Origin: Desulfitibacter sp. BRH_c19
Lineage (GTDB): Bacteria > Bacillota > DSM-16504 > Desulfitibacterales > Desulfitibacteraceae
Assembly: GCA_001515945.1 (NCBI GenBank)
Contig: LOER01000031.1
Span: 1 to 64,000 of the forward strand
Length of the DNA stretch: 64,000 nucleotides
Direction: 5' to 3'
Below the pieces are notes generated by a model that was given only the letters and a program-made list of their open reading frames with translations, made no database searches and had not been told where the DNA came from. Position numbers and translations under genes: made by a program. Below are positions 35,491-42,877 of the stretch, one piece after another. Each line of letters opens with the position of its first letter. Positions within the stretch are counted from its first letter, which is position 1.

Positions 35491-36054
35491 ATGAAAGCCA
35501 CAGGAATTGTCAGGCGAATTGATGACCTAGGTAGAGTAGTAATACCAAAAGAGATACGCCGAACACTTAGAATTCGTGAAGGTGATCCTTTAGAAATATT
35601 CGTTGACCGAGAAGGCGAAGTTATTTTGAAAAAGTATTCTCCTATAGGTGAATTAGGAGATTTTGCTAAGGAATATGCTGATTCACTCTATGAAGCAATT
35701 GGTCATATAGCTTGTATTGCAGATAGAGATACCATAATAGCTGTTTCAGGGGCTCCTAAAAAAGAGTTTCTAAACAAACCTATTGGCGCAGCGGTAGAAA
35801 AGGTCATGGAAGATAGAAAATCTGTGCTTATTAATGACCCAGGAAAGCACAATTTGTGCAAGGAATGCGCCATTATAGAAGATGAAGAAGACTGCAAGTT
35901 TACTTCTGAAGTGATAGCTCCAATTATTGCTGAAGGGGATCCTATCGGTGCTGTAATATTATGCACAAAAGAGCCAGGACAGAAAATGGGTGACATGGAA
36001 TTGAAATTAGCAGAAACAGCTGCAGGTTTTTTAGCAAAACAGATGGAACAGTAG
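35491..36054 (+). CDS. spoVT: Stage V sporulation regulator SpoVT
   Basis: ATG 35491 has AAGGAGGG 11 bases upstream and gives the family N terminus MKATGIVRRIDDLGRVVIPKEIRR. The 187 residues comprise an AbrB-type swapped-hairpin DNA-binding domain (1-50) and a C-terminal GAF domain (~60-180). SpoVT acts in the forespore on sigma-G genes in Bacillus. mfd-spoVT-spoVB order is kept. Confidence 0.95.
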   Translation: MKATGIVRRIDDLGRVVIPKEIRRTLRIREGDPLEIFVDREGEVILKKYSPIGELGDFAKEYADSLYEAIGHIACIADRDTIIAVSGAPKKEFLNKPIGAAVEKVMEDRKSVLINDPGKHNLCKECAIIEDEEDCKFTSEVIAPIIAEGDPIGAVILCTKEPGQKMGDMELKLAETAAGFLAKQMEQ

Positions 36055-36108
36055 ATAAATTTTATTTTAGTGTGAGTTTTCGTTTCTATATATGGCTTTG
36101 ATAGAATT

Positions 36109-36131
36109 AAGTGGCTTTGGCCACTTTTTTT
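36109..36131 (+). terminator. spoVT terminator
   Basis: AAGTGGC and GCCACTT form a 7-bp stem with a TTTG loop, running into a T-tract. Confidence 0.85.
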
Positions 36132-36165
36132 ATTTCTATTTTTTAGTACTCCGTTATAAGATATT

Positions 36166-36191
36166 ATAAACAGGATTCTTGATCGGATAAA
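36166..36191 (+). repeat. Contracted or empty version of intergenic repeat copy D
   Basis: The 17 bases 36166-36182 (ATAAACAGGATTCTTGA) are identical to 59992-60008, and the next 9 bases (TCGGATAAA) are identical to 60116-60124. The 107 bases that separate these two blocks in copy D are absent here. It lies ~20 bases before the spoVB start. Confidence 0.65.
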
Positions 36192-36211
36192 GAGGAAAAG
36201 GCGGTAAATAT

Positions 36212-37810
36212 ATGACGGGTCAAAACTTTCTGAAAGGAGCATTTATTTTATCCATTGCTGGGTTAATTGTAAAATTAATGGGTGCTTTATATAGAATACC
36301 TTTAGCTAGACTAATCGGTGGAGAAGGTATGGGTCTATACCAGATGGCATATCCTGTATATACAATGATTCTTGCACTATCTACTGCTGGGATACCAGTT
36401 GCCATATCGATCTTAGTTGCAGAGAAAAATGCTAGAGGAGATTATCAAGGAGGAAAAAGGGTATTTTGGGTATCCTTAATACTATTATCTATAATCGGAG
36501 CATTTTTTTCAGTACTTTTATATTTAAATTCCTTTTGGCTTGCAGGAAATATTTTATACGATGAAAGGGCCTTCTTTGCAATTATAGCTATTTCCCCTGC
36601 AATTTTTATAACAGCCATAAGTTCAGCTTTTAGGGGATACTTTCAAGGAAATCAGACTATGGTTCCTACCGCCTTATCTCAAGTGTTTGAACAACTAGTC
36701 AGGGTAATAACTGTAGTAGGCCTTGCCTATTTCTTGCTTCCTTACGGTATTGAATTTGCTGCAGCTGGTGCAACCTTTGGTGCTGTGACAGGGAGTCTTG
36801 CAGCCGTTGTAATTTTGATAATATTCTACTTAGTTCATAGAGCTAAGGGTATAGGCAAGCCATCGTCTTACAATTTCATTAAAAAAGAGTCTATCCTATC
36901 TATAATGATAAGAATTGCACTAATAGCAGTTCCCCTTTCCATAGGCGGTTTAGTAATGCCTGTAATGCAATTAATAGATGCTACCATTGTTCCGTTAAGA
37001 CTGCAAGCAGCTGGTTATTCCATAGCTAGAGCAACAGAGTTATTTGGTCAATTTTCTGGAATGGCTAATACTTTAATTAATTTGCCCACCATTATAACTA
37101 TTTCTTTAGCGGTTAGCCTTGTGCCTGCAATTTCTGAGGCAATGGCGAATAAAAATATCCAGCAGGTTAACAAAAGAATAGGAGTAGCTTTATGGATAAC
37201 TTGTTTATTATGCATTCCAGCTGCAGTTGGATTATGGTTATTAGCTACTCCTATTGCTATACTTCTTTATGATATTGCAGAGGTTGGTGTCAGTATAGCA
37301 GTCCTTGCCCCTGCCACCCTCCTCCTTGGACTATATCAAACTACAAGTGGTGCTTTGCAGGGTACAGGTAAAACCTATTTGCCTGTAAAAAACCTCTTAA
37401 TCGGTATCATGTTAAAGGGTTTATTAAACTATATATTGGTGGGAATACCGCTAATAGAAATAAAAGGTGCAGGAATTGCTACTGTTGTGGGTTTCTCAGT
37501 TGCATTATTGTTAAATTACCGTGATTTGAAAAAAAATACAGGTTTTAGTATTGCGTTGTATAAAAGTATTGTAGTACCATTAATTGGAGTTATTATCATG
37601 AGTTTTTCTGTGTTATGGATATATGGTTCATTAATTAATAGAGTAGGAAACAGCTTGACCGTTTTAGTTTCTATAATAATAGGAGGAATAACCTATGGAT
37701 TGGTTATACTATTTTTTGGAGGAGTCAAGGCATCTGATCTAGAAATGATACCTGGTGTGGGTATTAAAATAACAAAGTTATTGCTTAGATTCAAAATTGT
37801 GAGGAGATAA
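36212..37810 (+). CDS. spoVB: Stage V sporulation protein B, MOP-family flippase
   Basis: 532 residues with about 14 membrane segments and the MVF/polysaccharide-transport signatures (GALYRIPLARLIGGEGMGLYQMAYPVY near the N terminus, FRGYFQGNQTMVPTALSQVFEQLVRV, GALQGTGKTYLPVKN). SpoVB is needed for spore cortex formation, probably as a lipid-linked precursor flippase. AGGAAAAGGCGG precedes ATG. The next gene is only 2 bases away. Confidence 0.93.
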   Translation: MTGQNFLKGAFILSIAGLIVKLMGALYRIPLARLIGGEGMGLYQMAYPVYTMILALSTAGIPVAISILVAEKNARGDYQGGKRVFWVSLILLSIIGAFFSVLLYLNSFWLAGNILYDERAFFAIIAISPAIFITAISSAFRGYFQGNQTMVPTALSQVFEQLVRVITVVGLAYFLLPYGIEFAAAGATFGAVTGSLAAVVILIIFYLVHRAKGIGKPSSYNFIKKESILSIMIRIALIAVPLSIGGLVMPVMQLIDATIVPLRLQAAGYSIARATELFGQFSGMANTLINLPTIITISLAVSLVPAISEAMANKNIQQVNKRIGVALWITCLLCIPAAVGLWLLATPIAILLYDIAEVGVSIAVLAPATLLLGLYQTTSGALQGTGKTYLPVKNLLIGIMLKGLLNYILVGIPLIEIKGAGIATVVGFSVALLLNYRDLKKNTGFSIALYKSIVVPLIGVIIMSFSVLWIYGSLINRVGNSLTVLVSIIIGGITYGLVILFFGGVKASDLEMIPGVGIKITKLLLRFKIVRR

Positions 37811-37812
37811 AA

Positions 37813-39309
37813 ATGAAAATAACTGTTTTAGGACTAGGCCCTGGTGGTATTGATTTGCTGCCTGTTAAAAATTTAAAGATTTTGAAGGCTGACCTTCCTA
37901 TTTTTTTAAGAACTGAACAACACCCTGTAGTAGAAGAATTAAGGATGTTGGGTATTAAATTTAAAAGCTTTGATACTATTTATGAGAAGCACAATGCATT
38001 TGAAGATGTGTACAATGAGATTGTAGAAGTATTAATTTCAAAGGTAAAAGAAAGTCAAAATGAGATTATATATGGTGTGCCAGGAAACCCAATGGTTGCC
38101 GAGAAAACTGTTAAGCTACTTATTAAGAAAGTAAGTGATATTGAGATTGACCTAATCACAGCCCCTAGTGGTTTAGAAGCGGTCTATACAGCACTACGAA
38201 TAGATCCGTGTGATGGGCTTGTAATATTAGATGCCCTAAATTTTAATGAAAAAAGCTTAAATGGGAAGCTACCCTTATTATTCACGCAAGTTTATAATAA
38301 AATGGTTGCCTCAGAATTAAAATTAACATTAATGGATTATTATCCAGAAGAACATGCAATAAGGGTAGTTAAAGGTGCTGGGATATCCGACCAAGAAATA
38401 ATAGTTGAGGTACCTCTATATCAACTAGATAGACTAGACTGGATTGACCATTTAACAAGTTTATATATACCAGCATTTAAGGAGCAAGATGCCGGAAACA
38501 AGATCCAAGATTATAATAGTACTGTTTATCCTGCCTATTGTCTTGATCCGCTTGTTGAAGTAATGGACAAGCTAAGAGGGCCTAATGGATGCCCTTGGGA
38601 TCAAGAACAAAACCACAACTCTTTAAAAAAGTATCTAATCGAAGAAGCCTATGAGGTTTTAGATGCTATTGATGAGAAAAATATGAATAAATTATGTGAA
38701 GAATTGGGAGACTTACTATTACAGGTAGTATTTCATACTCAAATAGCAGTAGAAAAGAACCAATTTGACATTAATGATGTAATTAGTGGGATAACTGAAA
38801 AGCTAATCAGACGCCATCCTCATGTTTTTGCAGGGGTGCAGGTTGAATCTGCTGGAGAAGTAGAAGTGAATTGGGAAGATATAAAAGAACAAGAAAAGGC
38901 AAACGCAGAGGCTAAAGTAACGTTGTTAGGAGATATTCCAAAGAACCTTCCAGCTTTACCTCGAGCTGAAAAAATTCAAAAAAAGGCAACCAGGGTCGGA
39001 TTTGATTGGCCAGATATAGATGGCCCATGGTTGAAAGTTAAAGAAGAACTTCATGAATTTGAAGAGGCTGTTGAGTTAAATAACCATACCAGAAGACAAG
39101 AGGAAATGGGAGACATCCTTTTTGCATTAGTCAATATATGTAGGTTTTATAGGATCGATCCTGAAAAAGCATTACAGTATACTAATGATAAATTTATAAA
39201 AAGGTTTGCTTATATAGAGAAGCATATAGCTCAAAAAAAATTAGATTGGGACGAATTAAACCTGCAATATCTGGATAAGCTTTGGGAAGAAGCAAAAAAA
39301 AATGAATAA
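37813..39309 (+). CDS. MazG-family nucleotide pyrophosphohydrolase fused to a tetrapyrrole-methylase domain (YabN type)
   Basis: 498 residues. The N-terminal ~215 residues are a tetrapyrrole (corrin/porphyrin) methylase-like domain (ITVLGLGPGGIDLLPVKN, YGVPGNPMVAEKTV). The C-terminal part carries two MazG units: GCPWDQEQNHNSLKKYLIEEAYEVLDAI with the EExxE metal motif, and the second VKEELHEFEEAVE. MazG removes aberrant NTPs such as those formed in oxidative stress. This fusion is the normal form at this locus in Firmicutes (YabN). Confidence 0.94.
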   Translation: MKITVLGLGPGGIDLLPVKNLKILKADLPIFLRTEQHPVVEELRMLGIKFKSFDTIYEKHNAFEDVYNEIVEVLISKVKESQNEIIYGVPGNPMVAEKTVKLLIKKVSDIEIDLITAPSGLEAVYTALRIDPCDGLVILDALNFNEKSLNGKLPLLFTQVYNKMVASELKLTLMDYYPEEHAIRVVKGAGISDQEIIVEVPLYQLDRLDWIDHLTSLYIPAFKEQDAGNKIQDYNSTVYPAYCLDPLVEVMDKLRGPNGCPWDQEQNHNSLKKYLIEEAYEVLDAIDEKNMNKLCEELGDLLLQVVFHTQIAVEKNQFDINDVISGITEKLIRRHPHVFAGVQVESAGEVEVNWEDIKEQEKANAEAKVTLLGDIPKNLPALPRAEKIQKKATRVGFDWPDIDGPWLKVKEELHEFEEAVELNNHTRRQEEMGDILFALVNICRFYRIDPEKALQYTNDKFIKRFAYIEKHIAQKKLDWDELNLQYLDKLWEEAKKNE

Positions 39310-39415
39310 ATTGGTATTTTTTTAAGAAAATTTCTATTAAAAGCAGGATATCTTGGGTATTTCTCGAATTAGCTTAAAAGACTCTTATACATATATAAAC
39401 TAGGAGGGATTCAGT

Positions 39416-39691
39416 TTGAATAAAATGGAATTAGTTGCGAAAGTGGCAGAAGTAGCAGAAGTTACTAAAAAGGATGCTGAAAAAGCTGTAAATGCTACTT
39501 TTGCAGCAATTGAAGAAGCGTTAGCTGCTGGTGACAAGGTTCAGTTAGTGGGATTTGGAACATTTGAAGTGAGAGATAGGGCTGCTCGTATTGGTAGAAA
39601 TCCAAAAACTGGTGATGAAATTAAAATCCCAGCAACAAAAGTACCTGCTTTCAAGCCTGGTAAGGCTTTAAAAGAAAGAGTAACAGGCTAA
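39416..39691 (+). CDS. hup: DNA-binding protein HU
   Basis: 91 residues from a TTG start with TAGGAGGG 8 bases upstream. The HU signature [20 protein letters not shown] and the [11 protein letters not shown] end are intact. It is a histone-like dimer that bends DNA. Between mazG and yabO, as in many clostridia. Confidence 0.97.
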   Translation: MNKMELVAKVAEVAEVTKKDAEKAVNATFAAIEEALAAGDKVQLVGFGTFEVRDRAARIGRNPKTGDEIKIPATKVPAFKPGKALKERVTG

Positions 39692-39696
39692 CAAAG

Positions 39697-39726
39697 AATC
39701 AGGCGCCAATGGTGCCTGATTTTTTG
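39697..39726 (+). terminator. hup terminator
   Basis: AATCAGGCGCC-AAT-GGTGCCTGATT forms an 11-bp stem with one G-U, followed by TTTTT. Confidence 0.93.
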
Positions 39727-39758
39727 GTGCGCCCTTTTCGTTAAGAGGAGGAAATATA

Positions 39759-39998
39759 TTGAGACTAGATAAGTTTTTAAAAGTATCAAGAGTTATTAAA
39801 AGAAGGACACTTGCAAAGGAAGTATGTGACGCGGGAAAAATTCTTATTAACGGTCGTCCTGCAAAGGCAGGTACTGAAGTTAAGCCCCAGGATGAACTGA
39901 GTTTAGATTTTGGAACTAGAGTTCTTAAGGTGAGAGTCTTAGATACACCAAAAACAGCTTCGACTGAAGAAGCAAAAAAAATGTATGAAGAAATATAG
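39759..39998 (+). CDS. rqcP: S4-domain RNA-binding protein RqcP (YabO)
   Basis: 79 residues from TTG with GAGGAGG upstream. It is a single S4 fold: MRLDKFLKVSRVIKRRTLAKEVCDAGKILING..., KPQDEL. RqcP stabilises peptidyl-tRNA during C-terminal Ala-tail synthesis with RqcH on stalled 50S subunits. Its position before yabP/yabQ matches yabO of Bacillus. Confidence 0.93.
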   Translation: MRLDKFLKVSRVIKRRTLAKEVCDAGKILINGRPAKAGTEVKPQDELSLDFGTRVLKVRVLDTPKTASTEEAKKMYEEI

Positions 39999-40001
39999 GC
40001 G

Positions 40002-40158
40002 AACTCGTTTAGCCAAAGCTGAATATCGGGGAAGCAGATGGAGACTCTACTCCACCTGATTTAGCCAGATTGGGGACATCCCCGGTTCTACTCACAGGTG
40101 TGTCCCCTTTCCTTAAAAGAAGTGGGGGTCTTAACCCAGATAGAATATTATGGATAAA
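40002..40158 (+). repeat. Structured intergenic repeat, copy C, with a nested REP-like hairpin
   Basis: Matches copy B at AACTCGTTtAGC, GCTGAA, CGGG, AGATGGAGACTCTACTCC and ACCTGATtTAG, then again at GTCTTAACCCA, ATAGAATA and terminal GGATAAA. Between the two halves is an insertion at 40072-40107 bounded by GGGGACA and TGTCCCC. The insertion type, a GGGGACA-headed palindrome, resembles REP elements. Confidence 0.75.
40072..40107 (+). repeat. REP-like palindrome nested in repeat copy C
   Basis: GGGGACA (40072-40078) and TGTCCCC (40101-40107) are exact complements around 22 bases that contain a second arm pair (CCTGTGAG/CTCACAGG-like). Palindromes of this kind occur in many Firmicutes genomes; no RAYT transposase is present here. 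Confidence 0.6.
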
Positions 40159-40239
40159 GTTAGCCCCTTCCGATAATACTAATTTTAGGTAATTCATTGA
40201 AGCTATCCTATCATTAAAAAAATTTGGAGGGGTTTTAAC

Positions 40240-41187
40240 ATGTCTAAGAGAAAAATATTTATATTACTTATTGTGGTTGTTTTTTTAATTAGTGCTACAG
40301 GATGTCCTGCACGTAAACCTAATGCAGGACCAAGTCCATTAAATCAGAGGTATCAGGAAGAGCCAACTTTGAGCGTTTATTTCGTCGAAACTGGAGATGT
40401 CCAGGATATGAGGTTAGAGGAATACCTTAAGGGAGTTGTGGCCGCAGAAATGGATCCACAATGGCCTAGTGAAGCCTTAGCTGCTCAAGCAATAGTTGCA
40501 AGAACTTTTACCATGAAGAAGATGGAGGAAGGTGGGGTTGAAGAAAGGGGTACAGATGCTTCTACAGACATTGAAGAATTTCAAGCCTACGATGCGGATA
40601 GGATTAATGAAAATGTCAAGCAGGCTGTTGCAGATACACGGGGACAGGTTGCATCGTACGAAGGCAATCTAATCAATGGATGGTTTCATGCTGATGGTGG
40701 AGGCTTGACAGCTGCAAGTGCCGCAGAAGGTCTTGCTTTTACAGAAGAAGCACCCTACATTCATAGTGTGGAGGACCCAGGCTTTGAGATAACATTACCA
40801 GAGAACAAATCCTGGACGGCTAGCTTTCCAATATCACAGGTTAGGGAAGCAGTACAAGAAGCTGTAGGTAGTGATCCAGGTGAAATAAGTACTGTTGAAG
40901 TAGTAGAAGAGGGGCCATCTGGTAGAGCTACAAAAGTTAAATTAGGTGAGGTTACTATAAGTGGGCCTGGTCTGAGATTAGCTCTTGGAAGTACAGAGAT
41001 GCGTTCTACCCTTTGGAATGAGATTAGCATTTCAGGTGGCGAGTTGGTAGTTTCCGGTCAGGGGTATGGACATGGAGTAGGATTAAGTCAATGGGGTGCA
41101 CGGGCTATGGCTGAGCAGGGAGAAACTCCAGAAGACATTGTAAAGTATTTCTTTAATAATGTTACAATAGAAGATCTTTGGGACTAA
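40240..41187 (+). CDS. SpoIID/LytB-domain lipoprotein
   Basis: 315 residues. A signal peptide ends at the lipobox SATGC (C22). The SpoIID domain spans ~45-310, with the conserved LEEYLKGVVAAEMDPQWPSEALAAQAIVARTF, where the Glu of AAEM is the candidate catalytic residue, and the C-terminal GQGYGHGVGLSQWGARAMAEQG. SpoIID proteins are lytic transglycosylases acting on stem-peptide-free glycan strands during engulfment; LytB-type paralogues modify amidases. This copy is not next to spoIIID, so it is a paralogue rather than spoIID itself. It lies inside the yab gene order. Confidence 0.9.
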   Translation: MSKRKIFILLIVVVFLISATGCPARKPNAGPSPLNQRYQEEPTLSVYFVETGDVQDMRLEEYLKGVVAAEMDPQWPSEALAAQAIVARTFTMKKMEEGGVEERGTDASTDIEEFQAYDADRINENVKQAVADTRGQVASYEGNLINGWFHADGGGLTAASAAEGLAFTEEAPYIHSVEDPGFEITLPENKSWTASFPISQVREAVQEAVGSDPGEISTVEVVEEGPSGRATKVKLGEVTISGPGLRLALGSTEMRSTLWNEISISGGELVVSGQGYGHGVGLSQWGARAMAEQGETPEDIVKYFFNNVTIEDLWD

Positions 41188-41190
41188 AGT

Positions 41191-41216
41191 AAAAGGCAGG
41201 TTAAACCTGCCTTTTC
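41191..41216. terminator. Bidirectional terminator between convergent genes
   Basis: AAAAGGCAGG and CCTGCCTTTT pair with a TTAA loop plus flanking A and T tracts on the two sides, ending both the SpoIID-like gene and the minus-strand DUF3343 gene. The last four codons and stop of the latter lie in the stem. Confidence 0.92.
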
Positions 41217-41473
41217 TTTATGAGTTTGATAATATTTTTGTTATTTAAACTTACTAAGGAGTATAGCCCGTCCGGTTCCATTCTATCAACTATGCATTCC
41301 TCCCAAATACTATCAATAGCATTTTCATCAGTTTCTATTTGAGCAGCTATACCACAACTTGAACTAATTTCTCTTGGAACTGGCCGCAATGTAAAAATTA
41401 GCTTGGTGCTGAGAAATTTCTTTTCAAAGTTTAAAGCTTGGTATGTTGAAGAAAAAGTGATTATATATAACAT
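41201..41473 (-). CDS. DUF3343 protein, putative Se/S carrier-like
   Basis: The minus-strand start at ATG 41473 has AGGAGG 5 bases upstream; the frame is open further but without a site. The 90-residue protein matches DUF3343: YIITFSSTYQALNFEKKF and the conserved RPVPREISSSCGIA with its single cysteine. Members are small proteins often found beside selenium or sulfur transfer enzymes, hence the provisional name. No such enzyme lies beside it. It is opposite to the surrounding sporulation genes. Confidence 0.8.
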   Translation of the reverse strand: MLYIITFSSTYQALNFEKKFLSTKLIFTLRPVPREISSSCGIAAQIETDENAIDSIWEECIVDRMEPDGLYSLVSLNNKNIIKLIKKRQV

Positions 41474-41615
41474 TTTGCCTCCTGTACCTTGTAAATATTT
41501 AATCATAAAGTCAGTTTTATAATAAAGTGTAGCTAACGGGTAGTCAACTGTATATTTTTGATGTTCTAAAACCAAAAAGTTGTAATATCCATTAATGAAA
41601 GGGGGGATAATCATT

Positions 41616-41885
41616 ATGGATCATTTCAAAGGTCATATTTTAGAAGTTAAGGATAGAAAGATTGTTAAGGTTACCGGAGTAAAGCATGTAATCAGTTATG
41701 ATGACAAGGAAATAGTTTTGGAAACGTCCATGGGTGATTTAATAATTAGGGGGAGCGACTTAAACATAAATAGCTTGAATTTAGAAGACGGAAGCCTGCA
41801 GGTTATTGGTTTAGCAGAAAACCTTCTCTATAGTGAGGAAGCAGGGGCAAGAAGAAAAAACTTTATTAAACGAATCTTAAAGTAA
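41616..41885 (+). CDS. yabP: Sporulation protein YabP
   Basis: ATG 41616 follows AAAGGGGGG by 10 bases. The 89 residues are the YabP/YqfC beta fold: HILEVKDRKIVKVTGVKHVISYDDKEIVLETSMGDLIIRGSDLNI. In Bacillus yabP is a sigma-E mother-cell gene next to yabQ. Function at the molecular level is unknown. Confidence 0.92.
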   Translation: MDHFKGHILEVKDRKIVKVTGVKHVISYDDKEIVLETSMGDLIIRGSDLNINSLNLEDGSLQVIGLAENLLYSEEAGARRKNFIKRILK

Positions 41886-41903
41886 GAACAATGGTGACAT
41901 AAA

Positions 41904-42443
41904 GTGACTACATTAGATCAACAGATAATTAGTTTTTTTGTAACTGTAGGGCTAGGTTTAATTATGGGCGCCATCTTTGATTTTTACTATATATTACGAT
42001 GCTTTATAAAACCAAAAAAAGTATTTATCCATATAGGTGATCTTTTTATATGGCTTTTTATGATACTTCTTGTTTTTGTTACCCTGATTTATACAAATTG
42101 GGGAGAAGTAAGGTTTTATGTATTCCTAGGGATAGCATTAGGAACCTTAGTTTATTATATTGTGTTTTCTAAATATCTAAAGCTTTTTTATCGCTTTTTA
42201 CTAAATTTTATAGCAAAAACGTTGGATATTATTGTAGCAGTTATTTTATTTCCATTTAAAATACTTTCTAAATTATTTTTGTACTTAGTTGGGTTAATAA
42301 GTATATTCCTTATGTGGATTACAAAACCTCTAAGAAAAATGCTTTCTAAAAGCATGCCGAGTATAAAATATAAAAGTTTACGATCTAGCCTCAAAAAAGT
42401 AATAAATATAGTGAAAAAAATTGACCCATTTAAAAGGATATGA
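41904..42443 (+). CDS. yabQ: Spore cortex biosynthesis protein YabQ
   Basis: A GTG start gives 179 residues with about four membrane segments in the first 90 residues (FFVTVGLGLIMGAIFDFYYIL, LFIWLFMILLVFVTLIYTNWGEVRFYVFLGIALG) and a basic C terminus. The FDFYYILRCF and NWGEVRFYVFLG segments are typical of YabQ, needed for cortex formation in Bacillus. It is followed by the mgtE unit instead of divIC. Confidence 0.9.
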   Translation: MTTLDQQIISFFVTVGLGLIMGAIFDFYYILRCFIKPKKVFIHIGDLFIWLFMILLVFVTLIYTNWGEVRFYVFLGIALGTLVYYIVFSKYLKLFYRFLLNFIAKTLDIIVAVILFPFKILSKLFLYLVGLISIFLMWITKPLRKMLSKSMPSIKYKSLRSSLKKVINIVKKIDPFKRI

Positions 42444-42449
42444 TAAATT
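42421..42449 (+). promoter_or_regulatory. Sigma-A promoter for the M-box/mgtE unit
   Basis: TTGACC (42421-42426), 17 bases, TAAATT (42444-42449), located within the last codons of yabQ and placing the start of transcription just before the M-box. Confidence 0.65.
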
Positions 42450-42469
42450 ATTAGTGTGAGATAAAAACT

Positions 42470-42640
42470 AATCCTCGTTAGGTGAGGCTACTGTATGAAC
42501 ATAGTCCACTGCCCGGAAATGTCGAGAGACGCCAACGGGTAGAACAAGCACTGCCGGATTAAGGCTTTGTTTAAGGTGGATGAGTTGATAACTCTACGTC
42601 ATACAGTGTCAAAGCTCAATGAGTTGAGGAAGGTGTTTCT
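42470..42640 (+). ncRNA. M-box (ykoK) magnesium riboswitch
   Basis: The conserved blocks occur in order: GGTGAGGCTACTGTATGAACATAG, CACTGCCCGGAAATGTCGAGAGACGCCAACGGGT (split here by family numbering), then AAGGCTTTG, GGTGGATGAG, and ACAGTGTCAAAGCTCAA. These are the diagnostic M-box core segments. It lies upstream of mgtE and is followed by a terminator, so high Mg2+ most likely stops transcription. Confidence 0.96.
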
Positions 42641-42649
42641 GGTTATAAT

Positions 42650-42688
42650 CAAAAGGCCTTCCCTTTTACAAAAGAGAGGTCTTTTTTG
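42650..42688 (+). terminator. M-box terminator
   Basis: AAAAGGCCTTCCCTTTT pairs with AAAAGAGAGGTCTTTTTT around ACA, an imperfect ~15-bp stem ending in six T residues. Confidence 0.88.
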
Positions 42689-42720
42689 TTGTGGAGATTA
42701 GGAAAGGGGTGGTAAAAGTC

Positions 42721-42852
42721 ATGGACGATGGTACGGGTTTGCATATTCAAAATCAAACTCTGTTTAATGCTATGTTAATAGTTAAAACTATTTTTATAGC
42801 TAAAACTAATTCTATGGGTTTACCAACCCCTGAGGAGAAAATTTCTTTCTAA
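42721..42852 (+). CDS. Candidate 43-residue small ORF between the M-box and mgtE
   Basis: ATG 42721 has AAAGGGGTGG 7-11 bases upstream and reads 43 codons to TAA (starting MDDGTGLHIQNQTLF, ending PTPEEKISF). The middle is weakly hydrophobic (FNAMLIVKTIFIA). It lies after the riboswitch terminator and 25 bases before mgtE, so it would be transcribed only under low Mg2+. It may be a leader peptide, a small MgtE partner, or non-functional. An upstream in-frame GTG at 42691 lacks a site. No homologue is known to me. Confidence 0.45.
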   Translation: MDDGTGLHIQNQTLFNAMLIVKTIFIAKTNSMGLPTPEEKISF

Positions 42853-42877
42853 GGGGGTAATAAAGGAGGAATTTTCT

